The translations under genes and the position numbers were made by a program. The notes under the pieces were generated by a model. That model ran no database searches. It was not told the DNA's origin and saw only the letters and a list, made by a program, of their open reading frames with translations. DNA of 64,000 nucleotides from Orychophragmus violaceus (lineage: Eukaryota > Streptophyta > Magnoliopsida > Brassicales > Brassicaceae), in assembly GCA_030180135.1 (NCBI GenBank), contig CM058238.1, positions 87,614,619-87,678,618 of the forward strand. Reading direction: 5' to 3'. Shown here piece by piece: positions 54,543-64,000 of the stretch. How positions within the stretch are numbered: the stretch's first letter is position 1; every line of letters starts with the position of its first letter.

Positions 54543-57500
54543 ATGACTAACACTCATAATAACTCTTTCTCCCTGCGATCCGTCCTTGAGAAGGACAAGT
54601 TAACTGGATCGAATTTTCTCGAATGGTATCGGAACTTGAGAATTGTTCTCAAGCAGGAGAAAAAGGACTATGTCCTGGAAACTGTTCTCCCTGAAAAACC
54701 GAGAGCCAATGCTCCACATGCAGAAAGGAGTGCTTGGGATAAGCACTCTAATGATGTGGTCGATGTGAATTGTCTCATGTTGGCTACCATGAACTCGGAT
54801 TTGCAAAAGCAATACGAGAACGTGGAGTCGCCAGTGGAGATGATCACTAGCCTGAAAAGTATGTTTCAGGAGCAAGCACGAACTAAGAGGTACCAGACGG
54901 TTAAATCTCTCATTGAATGCAAGCTACCAAAGGACGGTCCAGTCAGTCCTCATGTCATTAAGATGATGGGTTAAATTGATAACCTGGGGAGGCTGGATTG
55001 TCCCATTAGCCAAGAGTTGGCTACTGACATCATTCTGCAGTCACTGCCGTCAAGCTATGACCAGTTTGTTATGAACTATAACATGAACAACTGGACGAAA
55101 ACGTTGACTGAGCTGCATGGCATGCTCAAGACAGCTGAGCCTAATATCAAGAAGGGCACTCCTAATGTACTTATGGTAAAAGGGGGTAAGAAGTTTAAGA
55201 AACTTGGCAAGGGTAAGGGAAAGGGCAAGGCAGTCCAGGTTGAGAACCAGGACACGCCTGTGCCAGCCCCGAAGCCCAAGCCGGGCCCATCTGAGACTGA
55301 TAAGTGCCATTACTGTAAAGAGCTTGGGCATTGGAAGACAAATTGCAACAAATTCTTGGAAGAAAAGAAGAAGAAGAAGAAGACTTTCGAGACTTCATCT
55401 TCATGTATTTATGTTATAGAAGTAAATGTTACTACTTCTGGTTCTACTTCTTGGGTATTGGATACCGGCTGTGGTGCTCATATTTGTACAAATATGCAGG
55501 GCCTAAGCAACAGTAGGAAGTTGGAAAAGGGACAAGTGGACCTACGCGTGGGGAATGGAGCAAGAGTTGCTGCATTAGCCGTATGAACATATAACTTGTC
55601 TTTACCTTCTGGTTTGGTTTTAAAGCTTAATAATTGCTACTATGTACCTGCTATAAGCAGAAATATTATTTACATTCCTATTTTGGATGTGGAAGGATAT
55701 CAGTTTTCAATTAAGAATAAATGTTGTTCTTTTGATTACAATGATATATTTTATGGTAGCAGCCCATTAGAGAATGGGCTTTATGTTTTAAACCAGACTG
55801 CACCAATCTATAACATTAACACCAAGAGATTCAAATCAAATGACACGAATCAGACTTTTCTTTGGATTGTCGTTTGGGCCACATAAACGAGAAACGGATC
55901 CAAAAGCTCCATAGTGATGGGCTTCTGGGCTCATTTGATTATGAATCATGTGAGAAATGTGAATCTTGTTTACTAGGCAAAATGACTAAGGCCCCTTTCA
56001 ACAAATCAAATGAAAGGGCCAGTGACCTATTGGGCCTTATACATACAGATGTGTGCGGCCCAATGAGCACAAGTGCTAGAGGAAATTTTCGATACTTCAT
56101 TACCATCACTGATGATTTCAGCAGGTATGGCTATGTCTATTTAATGAGACACAAGTCGGAATCTTTTGAAAGGTTCAAAGAATTCCAAAATGAAGTACAT
56201 AATCAACTTGGCAAAAGTATTAAGGCTCTTCGATCAGATCGTGGAGGAGAATACTTAAGCCAAGAATTCAGTGATCATTTGAGAGATTGTGGAATTGTTT
56301 CACAACTCACTCCTCCTGGCACACCACAATGGAATGGGGTGTCCGAGAGGAGGAATCGAACTTTATTAGATATGGTTCGATCAATGATGAGTCTCTCAAC
56401 TCTTCCATTATCTTTTTGGGGATACGCTCTAGAAACGTCTGCGTTTACACTTAATAGGGTTCCGTCAAAATCAGTTGCAAAGACACCACATGAGATGTGG
56501 ACTGGAAATGTTCCGAGTTTGTCTTTCCTGAAGATTTGGGGTTGCGAAGCTTATGTTAAGCGATTAATTACAGATAAGCTCGAACCCAAATCTGATAAGT
56601 GCTACTTCGTTGGTTATCCTAAGGAAACCAAGGCATACTACTTTTACAACCAATCCGAGAACAAAGTGTTTGTTGCTCGGAACTGTGTTTTTCTTGAGAG
56701 AGAGTTTCTTTCCAAGAGAAACAGTGGGAGTAAAGTACAACTCGAAGAAGTTCGAGAGCCACAGGAAACCGCCCAGCCCATAGTGGAGAAGCAACAGTTG
56801 AATCTACAAAGAGTTGTAGAGCCAACGCCTGTGGAGCCTGAAATTCGCAGATCCGAAAGGATCCGTCACGAACCCGAGAGATATGGATTTCTCGTAACCA
56901 ATTGTCATGATTTGTTGATCATTGACAGTGACGAGCCAGCGAATTTTGAAGAAGCAATGATGAGCCCTGACTCCGAAAAGTGGCTGAAAGCCGCTGAATC
57001 CGAAATAGGATCCATGTCACAGAACCAAGTATGGACTTTGGTTGATTTACCCGATGATGCAAGACCCATTGAGTGTAAATGGATTTTCAAGATGAAAATT
57101 GATGTGGATGGAAATATTCAGATATATAAAGCAAGGCTGGTGGCAAAAGGTTTCAAACAAATTCATGGCACTGACTATGAAGAAACTTATTCCCCGGTCG
57201 CCATGCTTAAATCCATTCGGATTCTCCTAGCAACAGCAGCTCATTATGACTATGAGATCTGGCAGATGGACGTGAAAACAGCTTTCCTTGGAATTCTGGA
57301 AGAGGATGTGTACATGACACAACCCGAAGGTTTCATCGATCCAAATGCAGCTAGGAAAGTATGCAAGCTTCATCGATCCATTTATGGATTGAAGCAAGCA
57401 TCTCGGAGTTGGAATCTTCGTTTTGATGAAGCAGTCAAAAAGTTTGATTTCATCAGAAGCGAAGAAGAACCATGTTTTTACAAGAAGACTAGTGGGAGCG

Positions 57501-58504
57501 CAGTTGCATTTCTCGTGTTGTATGTAGATGACATACTTCTTCTCGGAAATGACGTTCCGTTGTTACAGTCTGTTAAGACTTGGCTCGGAAGTTGTTTTTC
57601 AATGAAAGACATGGGAGAAGCCGCGTATATTCTTGGAATAAGAATCTATAGAGATAGATTAAACAAGTTAATTGGTCTGTGTCAAGACACTTATATCGAT
57701 AAGGTCTTACACAGGTTCAGAATGCAAGATTCCAAGAAGGGCTTCATACCAATGTCTTATGGCATAAGTCTCAGCAAGAAGCAGTGTCCTGAGACACATG
57801 CTGAGCGAGATCGCATGAGTCGGATTCCCTATGCCTCGACATTGGGATCCATCATGTATGCCATGCTCTGTACTCGTCCAGATGTTGCTTGTGCTTTAAG
57901 CATGACGAGTAGATACCAATCGGATCCAGGTGAAAGTCACTGGACAGCAGTCAAGAATATTCTGAAGTATTTGAGAAATACTAAGGATAAATTCTTGGTG
58001 TATGGAGGAAGTGATGAGCTTGTAGTAAGTGGTTACACAGACGCAAGTTTTCAGACATACAAAGATGATTTCCGATCGCAATCTGGTTACATCTTCTGCC
58101 TGAATGGCGGTGCAGTCAGCTGGAAGAGTTCCAAGCAGGACACTGTAGCAGATTCCACAACTGAAGCTGAGTACCTCGCTGCTTCTGAAGCGGCAAAGGA
58201 GGCTGTTTGGATTAAGAAGTTCATCACTAAACTTGGTGTGATTCCTAGCATTTCTGAGCCAGTGGCTTTGTATTGTGACAACAATGGAGCCATTGCGCAA
58301 GCAAAGGAACCTAGATCACACCAGAAATCAAAACACATAGAAAGGAGATATCACCTTATCCGTGATATTGTGAATAGAGGAGATGTGAAGATCAGCAGAG
58401 TCCCGACGAATGAGAATGTAGCTGATCCACTGACCAATCCCCTCCCAAGGCCTAAGCATGAGTTTCACACTGCTGCTGTAGGCATTAGATTTCTTAAGAT
58501 ATGA
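54543..58504 (+). pseudogene. copia 3 gag-pol polyprotein with three point lesions
   Basis: ATG at 54543. Gag, CCHC knuckle (CHYCKELGHWKTNC), protease (VLDTGCGAHIC), integrase (CRLGHINEKR, HTDVCGPM, SDRGGEY), reverse transcriptase (WQMDVKTAFLG, LYVDDILLLGND) and RNase H (TEAEYLAASEAA, DNNGAIA) are in order, ending at the stop at 58502-58504. Lesions compared with copia 1: a stop at about 54973, a stop at about 55584 and a 1-bp loss near 55865. One codon is also missing in the AFLNG motif. The reverse transcriptase region deleted in copia 1 is complete here. Confidence 0.9.
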
Positions 58505-59316
58505 TCTTGTTTTCAGTGGGAGTTATATTTGGTTTTTAGTTATGACTTGATGTTCGTAAAACATAATTTGGTTATGTTATTTTAATGAAATTGTTTCAGC
58601 ATTATTTAATTGTGTTATTAAATAATTGTCCCAAAGTAATTTATGACATTTTATAGGTCATCAAGTATGTGACTTGATCATGAAGCCCTATAAGAAATAA
58701 ATTATAAATGGTCCCTGGTCGAGGTTGTTAAAATGGGACATTAACAACCACGTGAGACTAGTATGTGAGGTGACTGATGACTATGTTTCATGAAGTCATT
58801 AATAAGTGTATTAAAGTCAATCACATAGATATGTGTTAGAGAACACATGATCGGACTTGACCCGTTAATGAGAGCTCTACAAGATGTTATATGAGTGTCA
58901 TAAGAGTTTCTCATTACGACTAAAGAGTGTAGTCCTTAGACCTGAGTTCATCATGTCCTCTCTTATATGGATTGGTTCGTCTTGACTTTGTCAAACGTCA
59001 GCCGTAACTGGTGATCATAAAGACACTGATTAGGCGTATCATGAAATATGAAAGAAACATGGATGGAACAAGATGGGATTTGTACCTCCTATATAACAGG
59101 AGTTAAATATCTCTGGGCCTATCGAAGATTTGATACTGGAAATGCGTGGCCGCGCTCAAACGAGGTGATTGTCAGTCGTTTGTTTTATCAGTATAAATCG
59201 GGATTCGATAAACGTGATCTGGCTTAATAAGGATGACACATTTTTGCCTTATGCTAGATTGAGATATAGCTACAAAGGGATTAAAGGAATATATGATTCC
59301 AGTACAAGTGGGAGAT
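58505..59316 (+). other. copia 3 3' non-coding block, shared with copia 1
   Basis: 812 bp with no ORF. Collinear similarity to 25920-26773, including ACATTTTATAGGTCATC, GTCCTTAGACCTGAGTTCA and AACAAGATGGGATTTGT, and the AGTACAAGTGGGAGAT end. Confidence 0.8.
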
Positions 59317-59997
59317 TGTTGGGAATGTCCTGAAATCTATTGTACTTGCTCTAAGTGAAAGTCGTATTGTCGAGATGAGACAATCACATAACACTAGGTA
59401 GTCATAACGCTTTGCTAGAAGCCACTTATGATCAATGAGTTGAGAACTCATTGCTAGTGTTATATGATCCTACAGGGTCACACACCTAAGCAAACTGGGC
59501 GTTAAAGACGAGGTTGATCATTAATGTAATGATCCAGCGAATGCATATTTGATATGCATTCGATATCAATATTCTGGGGCAGTGTCGATCGTTGCAGATA
59601 GTGCATCGATCGATGCAACTCGCGGATTAACCAGATTAATACGGTTTAATCGTTGGTTAATTCCGTTGTGGTTTAAGCCGACATATATAAGATATATGGT
59701 CGACCTAAACTCGTTTCTAACCTAATTCACAGCCACCAGAACGAGATAGAAACCTCTCTAGAGATTAGATCTCTTACAGGCACTAGCATCCCTCCTGTCC
59801 CGTTTGTGTGCGTGTGGATACCAGTAGAGGCACAGCTTTTGAGGTGCTTCGTGATCTCGATTATCTGCAAACCTTCCGCTGCTAATCATCAGGTAAATCT
59901 GAGATCCCATAGATTCAATTACTTGAACCTTAGATCCTAGGCTCGGAATTCAGACTAGGGTTGCTAATCCTGATTAGAACTGCTAAAAATTCCTTCA
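59317..59997 (+). repeat. 3' LTR of copia 3 (681 bp)
   Basis: Pair of 52704-53384. Confidence 0.95.
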
Positions 59998-62242
59998 TAT
60001 ATTGGCAAAAATCTATTTCAGCTTTCGCAAACAAGTATGCCGATGTTAGTGAATCTGATGATGAAGATAATGCAAACGCTGTAGATTGAATTGAAGAGGA
60101 TATGGATGATGCATCTCATCATATAGAAAATGATGTAAATACCCAAGATGCTTTAGATGATATGACTGGTATGTTTTAATATCTTAGGTTGTTCACATAT
60201 CATATAACAACACTCATCTTTTAAAACATTATTTTCAAATTATTAATAGGTTACTTTGACGATGGAGATCCATCGTATAAGTGCCAATACTGTGGAGCAT
60301 ACATGTGGTTTGGAGAACGAATAGGAAAGAGATATAGACAAAAGCAGCTAGATTTTACAATGTGTTGTAAGAAACTAAAGATCGTGCTACCAAAGCTGAG
60401 GAATCCTCCAATGGCGTTATTGGAATTGCTTCTGAATGGTAGTGAATTGTCCAAACATTTTCGGGAATTCATTCGTGCTTATAATATGATGTTCGCGTTC
60501 ACCTCACTTGGAGGGAATATTTATAATACCGTCAACGATGGACGTGGACCATATGTTTTCAAGATGCATGGCCAAAATTATCATAGAATTGGTGCTCTCT
60601 TCCCAAACGTTGGAGTGTCCTAAGTTTTTGCAGCTATATATTTATGATACGTTAAATGAACTTACTAATAGAATTGCGGCATACGGGTAAGAGTTTTCTT
60701 TTTTTTTACATATGCTACTCCTAATTTTTATTAAAGATTGTTTAAAATATTTTCTTGATATATTTTGTAGGGGAGATAACGAAAGGGATGTACAAAAACT
60801 GAGGATTCAAATTGTCGAAATCTTGAAGAATATGTTAGATGAGATTAATCCTTATGCTGCCTCATTGAGGGCAGCCAGAGATCGATTTGATGTTACCCAA
60901 GATACAGGTTTCCGTATCAGATTCATTGAAAGTAGAGCAAAAGATGCAAGGACTCACAATTTGCCAACTAAAGATGAAGTGGCTGGACTTATTCCTGGAG
61001 ATTTGTTTGTAACATGGAGACAAGGGACATTATATTGGAGACAGCTGATGGGGGATTTCATAGGATTAGTGAACTTCATCCAGCCTACTTGCCTCTCAAG
61101 TATTCAATTATGTTTCCATATGGAGAGGATGGTTTCAGATTAGAGATTGTTATAGGTTTGACATGTGATGATGGAAGGAAGAGGAAAGTAATTTCTATGC
61201 GAGATTTTTTTGCATATAAAATTTGTGAAAGAGTTAGCGAAGCTCCTACAATAAACAGATGTGGAAGATTGTTTCAACAGTTTTTGGTTGACGTATATAC
61301 GATGATTGAATCCAACCGGTTGCGTTATGTGTGGAAGAAAACTACGAGAAAATTCAGAAAATGTCTGAGGCGGGAGGTGTTAATCTTCTTAAACAAGGTC
61401 AACGCATATTTATTCCATCAAGTTTTACAGGTGGTTTTAGGTATATGCAGCAGCATTATTTAGATGCAATGGCTATCTGCAAATACTTAGGTTTTCCAGA
61501 CCTTTTCATTACTTTTACATGCAATCCTAAGTGGCCGGAGATAACCAGGTTCCTGGATAAATTTAGATTGACCATCGAGGATAGACCATATATGATTTGT
61601 CGAATCTTTAAAGCTAAACTTGACAGATTGATCATGGAATTGACCCAGAAAAAAGGAGGTGTCTTTGGAATGACTGTTGGAGGTATGTATTTAACTTCTT
61701 CATTATTTACCTTTTCATCCTAATACCCTACATATTTTGTTTGATATTTGGTATTATAACTTCATGCGTGGTAGAATGTCAAGTTTATAATTTTGATACT
61801 ATTTTTCTTTTGTTCTTATATTACAGCAATGTACACTATTGAGTTTCAAAAAAGAGGATTGCCGCATGCGCATATTCTACTATTTATGGAGAAAGGTTAC
61901 AAATTCTCAAGAACATAAGACATAGACAAGATTATTTGTGCAGAAATACCAGACAAGGTTACACAACCCAACTTATACGCCGCTGTGTCAAAATGCATGA
62001 TGCATGGTCCATGTGGCAACGCAAACAAGAGTAGTGTATGTATGGTTAACGGAAGATGTTCGAAGAAGTATCCAAGGCCGGTAAACAATAGGACGACAAT
62101 TGATACAAATGGTTTTCCTTGCTACAGACGTAGGGATGATAAAAGATTTGTCGAAAAGGGAAAATTTCAACTTTACAATGGATATGTTGTTCCATATAAC
62201 AAGGAACTCATGCTTCGGTATCATGCTGCGATCTGGAATATC

Positions 62243-62590
62243 TGAACTACGGGGTGAAATACAAATATAATATGAGGACGAAATTATTCTTTATTAATCT
62301 TAAGGCTTGAGCCGAGCAATGAACAGGATGGTACGAGGTGTGAGTCCGTCAAATGACGTGCTCACTAAACAGTACTTGAGGTCGGAGCTTTATATGGGTA
62401 GCTCGGCCTCTCGTAAGTTACAATCTGTCTCAAATGAAGAATGAAGGGTCCTATTTATAGCGCTTGGATGCTGACTCTTTCATGGGCTGTTGACTCCTTA
62501 GCGGGCCTGTCTTCTTGGGCCGAGGTGACATAGTTGATTTAATTAGATTTCCAATGGGCTTATGGATGGGTGCTAAACCCATATCCAACA
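62243..62590 (-). repeat. 3' LTR of the Tat-like element (348 bp)
   Basis: Bounds set by TGTT...TTCA ends, the adjacent polypurine tract and the abrupt end of Helitron coding sequence. The partner LTR is not in the window. Confidence 0.65.
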
Positions 62591-63141
62591 ATTAATCCCC
62601 CCCCCCCAGTTCGTCGAGTCGTGGTGCTGAGCTCGGAGAATTTCCTTGAGTATTTTAAGTCAGGAGGAAATCTAATTAAATCAAACGGTCTTGATTTGCA
62701 AATGCTCTTCTTCTGGCTTTAACCACGATTCTTCTGAAGAGATGCGAACCGTTGGTGTTACGACTTCTTATATTTCCCGAGGAATCTCTTCAAATTGATC
62801 TTGCTCTGGCGTTGCGTTGTTATCATAAAATTCATTCGTCACTCCTGGGTCTCTTCGACTTCCGTAGCCCTTCTTCTTTATCTCTCGACAATTGGTGTTT
62901 TGTTGTTGATTTTTTAACATATCAGACTCCTTAAATTGGTATGCGGGCAGGGGTGACCTTTTATTTATCTTCTAGTAGTAGCGATTCTGATTCCTCTAGT
63001 TCGCCGGGTGTGAGTTCTGTGCGATTCAGGCTTTCCCGTGACGACGAGAAGTTTTTTTGTTTTTCGTGGTGGTTGGACTTTTCGTCCGGTTTGGGGCAGT
63101 CCGGTGATGAAGAAACCTATTGCTTGTCAGCCGTTCTCTGA

Positions 63142-64000
63142 TTTTTCGCTTCCTCCACTTTCGGAAGAGGAAAAATTAGGTTTTTCTGCTGGTGTCGAGC
63201 GAGACGGGGAAGGGATTCCAGTGAGAATTCACCGGAATGTGATATCGACTATCTAGCTGAACCGGAAGACGATACCCCTGGGGTTAGTACTTCTGCCTCT
63301 GTTGGTCATTTTCAGTCAGCGACCCCGTTGGCCAAGAATAAAAGGAGAAAGAAGAAGGAAAAAGTCGTTGTTGTTGAAGGAGACTCTCGAAAGACAGTAG
63401 TTGCTCGGCCAATTCCTTCATCCATATGCGAGCGGGACTCCTTGGATGCTCTTTTGCGAGATCGCATTCGTGTTCCCGGTCTTGATTATCGACTTCCGTC
63501 CTCGTCAGATATACCTTGGAATGCTCCTCCTGGATGGGTTTGTCTGAACGAGAGTATGTTCTCGGAGTGTCATTTGCTCTTCCCTCTTCCGAGGCTTTTG
63601 GTTGAATTCTGTGAAGCGAGGAAGATAGCCATTTCTCAGCTTTGTCCGGGTGCCATTCGTAACATGGTGGGTGCTTTGATTATGGCGGCTGACGAGGGTT
63701 TTGATATGTCTACCGACTTCTTCCGTAAACTTACGTCGATAGCGGTTAATCGAGGCACCGCTGGTACTTTTTACACGAAGGTTTTGCCCAGGCATCGTCT
63801 GAAGATTGTGTCTGATCCTCCGGATAAGACGGACCGTTGGCAGGATGGTTATTTCTTTGCGCGAATTAACAACTCGTTAACGTTTGATGTGAATAAGGTC
63901 TTCTACTCGGCTTGGAACACCAATCCCGGTAGTTATCTTTCTTGTTTGTTTTTGTTTCGAGTGTTTCTGCTGTTGCCTTTGCGGCTTATGTTCTTGCTTG
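63142..64000 (+). CDS. putative gypsy-type transposon protein (antisense ORF of the Tat-like element), partial
   Basis: Open for 286 codons to the right edge. It has a basic patch (KNKRRKKKEK) and then a conserved domain: DIPWNAPPGWVCLNESMF, FPLPRLLVEFCEARKIA, QLCPGAIRNMVGALI, and RWQDGYFFARI with SAWNTNP. This resembles the plant 'putative gypsy-type transposon' family (PF04195-like). An upstream frame (63107-63256, KKPIACQPFSDFSLPPLSEE) looks like its true N-terminus, offset by a frameshift near 63215. After SAWNTNP there is GTAGTTATC, a possible intron start. Its molecular role is unknown. Confidence 0.65.

Larger units (their letters stand above)
52704..59997 (+). mobile_element. young Ty1/copia LTR retrotransposon (copia 3)
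   Basis: LTRs of 681 bp at 52704-53384 and 59317-59997 start TGTTGGG and end CTTCA, with TATAT flanks. Primer site TGGTATCAGAGC at 53386-53397. Only two differences between the LTRs are seen by eye. The protein and the 3' non-coding block resemble copia 1, but LTR and early leader sequence differ. It is inserted in an intron of the Helitron Rep gene, in the same orientation. Confidence 0.95.
51816..62242 (+). pseudogene. Helitron Rep/helicase gene, 5' part, interrupted and truncated
   Basis: ATG at 51816 opens exons 51816-51879, 51951-51998 and 52081-52229 with matching phases (RGRKCQNKPISPPLQK, RDITNILPRR). A further exon is at about 52500-52621. Copia 3 (52704-59997) sits in the next intron. 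Exons resume at about 60025, with a Helitron-like N-terminal domain (CQYCGAYMWFGERIG, NPKW-type Rep motif FITFTCNPKWPEI, and HAH in RGLPHAHILLF). The end is MMHGPCGNAN, VNGRCSKKYPRPV, YRRRDD and VVPYNKELMLRYHA, cut at 62242 by the Tat-like insertion. Helitron Rep nicks and joins DNA for rolling-circle transposition. Stops at 52227, 60621 and 61918 and frameshifts show decay. The helicase half is outside the window. Confidence 0.85.
62243..64000 (-). mobile_element. Tat-like Ty3/gypsy element, 3' end only, running off the right edge
   Basis: The minus strand shows a polypurine tract (a run of G, then ATTAAT) at 62591-62608, followed by an LTR-like unit 62590-62243. This starts TGTTGGATATGG, has GCTATAAATAGGA as TATA box and AATAAA as poly-A signal, and ends GTAGTTCA. 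It directly truncates the Helitron Rep exon. The plus-strand ORF inside (63142 to the edge) fits the antisense ORF that Tat-lineage elements carry between pol and the 3' LTR. The second LTR is outside the window. Confidence 0.72.

Overview
This window is plant nuclear DNA, almost certainly Brassicaceae. It is AT-rich and its coding parts carry canonical GT..AG introns. It holds a GEM-like GRAM-domain gene and an RNA polymerase III RPC31/RPC7-type gene, and otherwise almost only plant transposable elements: LINE, CACTA, MULE, Ty1/copia, chromovirus, Athila-like, Tat-like and Helitron. The species cannot be fixed from sequence alone. No prokaryotic gene, CRISPR array or complete viral genome is present. 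I did not find a convincing wholly new biological system. The value of the window is in its layered, datable architecture.

Layout. 1-187: a possible partial exon running off the left edge (- strand). 1787-11547: one long LINE (- strand) bounded by a perfect 17-bp target-site duplication (TSD). It is split by a CACTA element (4324-6987), which carries a captured piece of a myosin motor gene, and by a MULE-type element filled with telomere-like repeats (8305-9292). 12165-12465: a small inverted-repeat element. 12867-14302: an apparently intact four-exon GEM-like gene (- strand). 15149-15515: a second small MULE-like element with telomere-like repeats. 16600-39010: an RPC31-like Pol III subunit gene (+ strand). 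Its first intron has been expanded to about 21.4 kb by a chromovirus (16744-38080, - strand), which is itself interrupted by a young Ty1/copia element (19871-27411) and a gag-protease-only Athila-like element (27580-36227). 39460-39570: an amine-oxidase remnant. 40108-44638: an old, decayed copia element sitting in another unidentified gene remnant. 44990-50440: mostly non-coding DNA with small repeats. 50451-62242: the 5' part of a Helitron Rep/helicase gene, split inside an intron by a second young copia element (52704-59997) and cut off by a Tat-like gypsy element (62243 to the right edge), whose antisense ORF runs off the window.

Two host genes are well supported, the GEM-like gene and the RPC31-like gene. 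They sit about 2.3 kb apart and are divergently transcribed. LTR comparison by eye orders the intron-1 insertions consistently with nesting: chromovirus LTRs differ at about 12 of 334 sites, Athila-like LTRs at about 25 of 1.83 kb, and the inner copia at 2 of 638. The RPC31-like gene keeps its exon order and splice sites but has one clear 1-bp coding deletion and an intron-1 phase problem at its best acceptor. It may therefore be decaying, or the assembly may carry an error.
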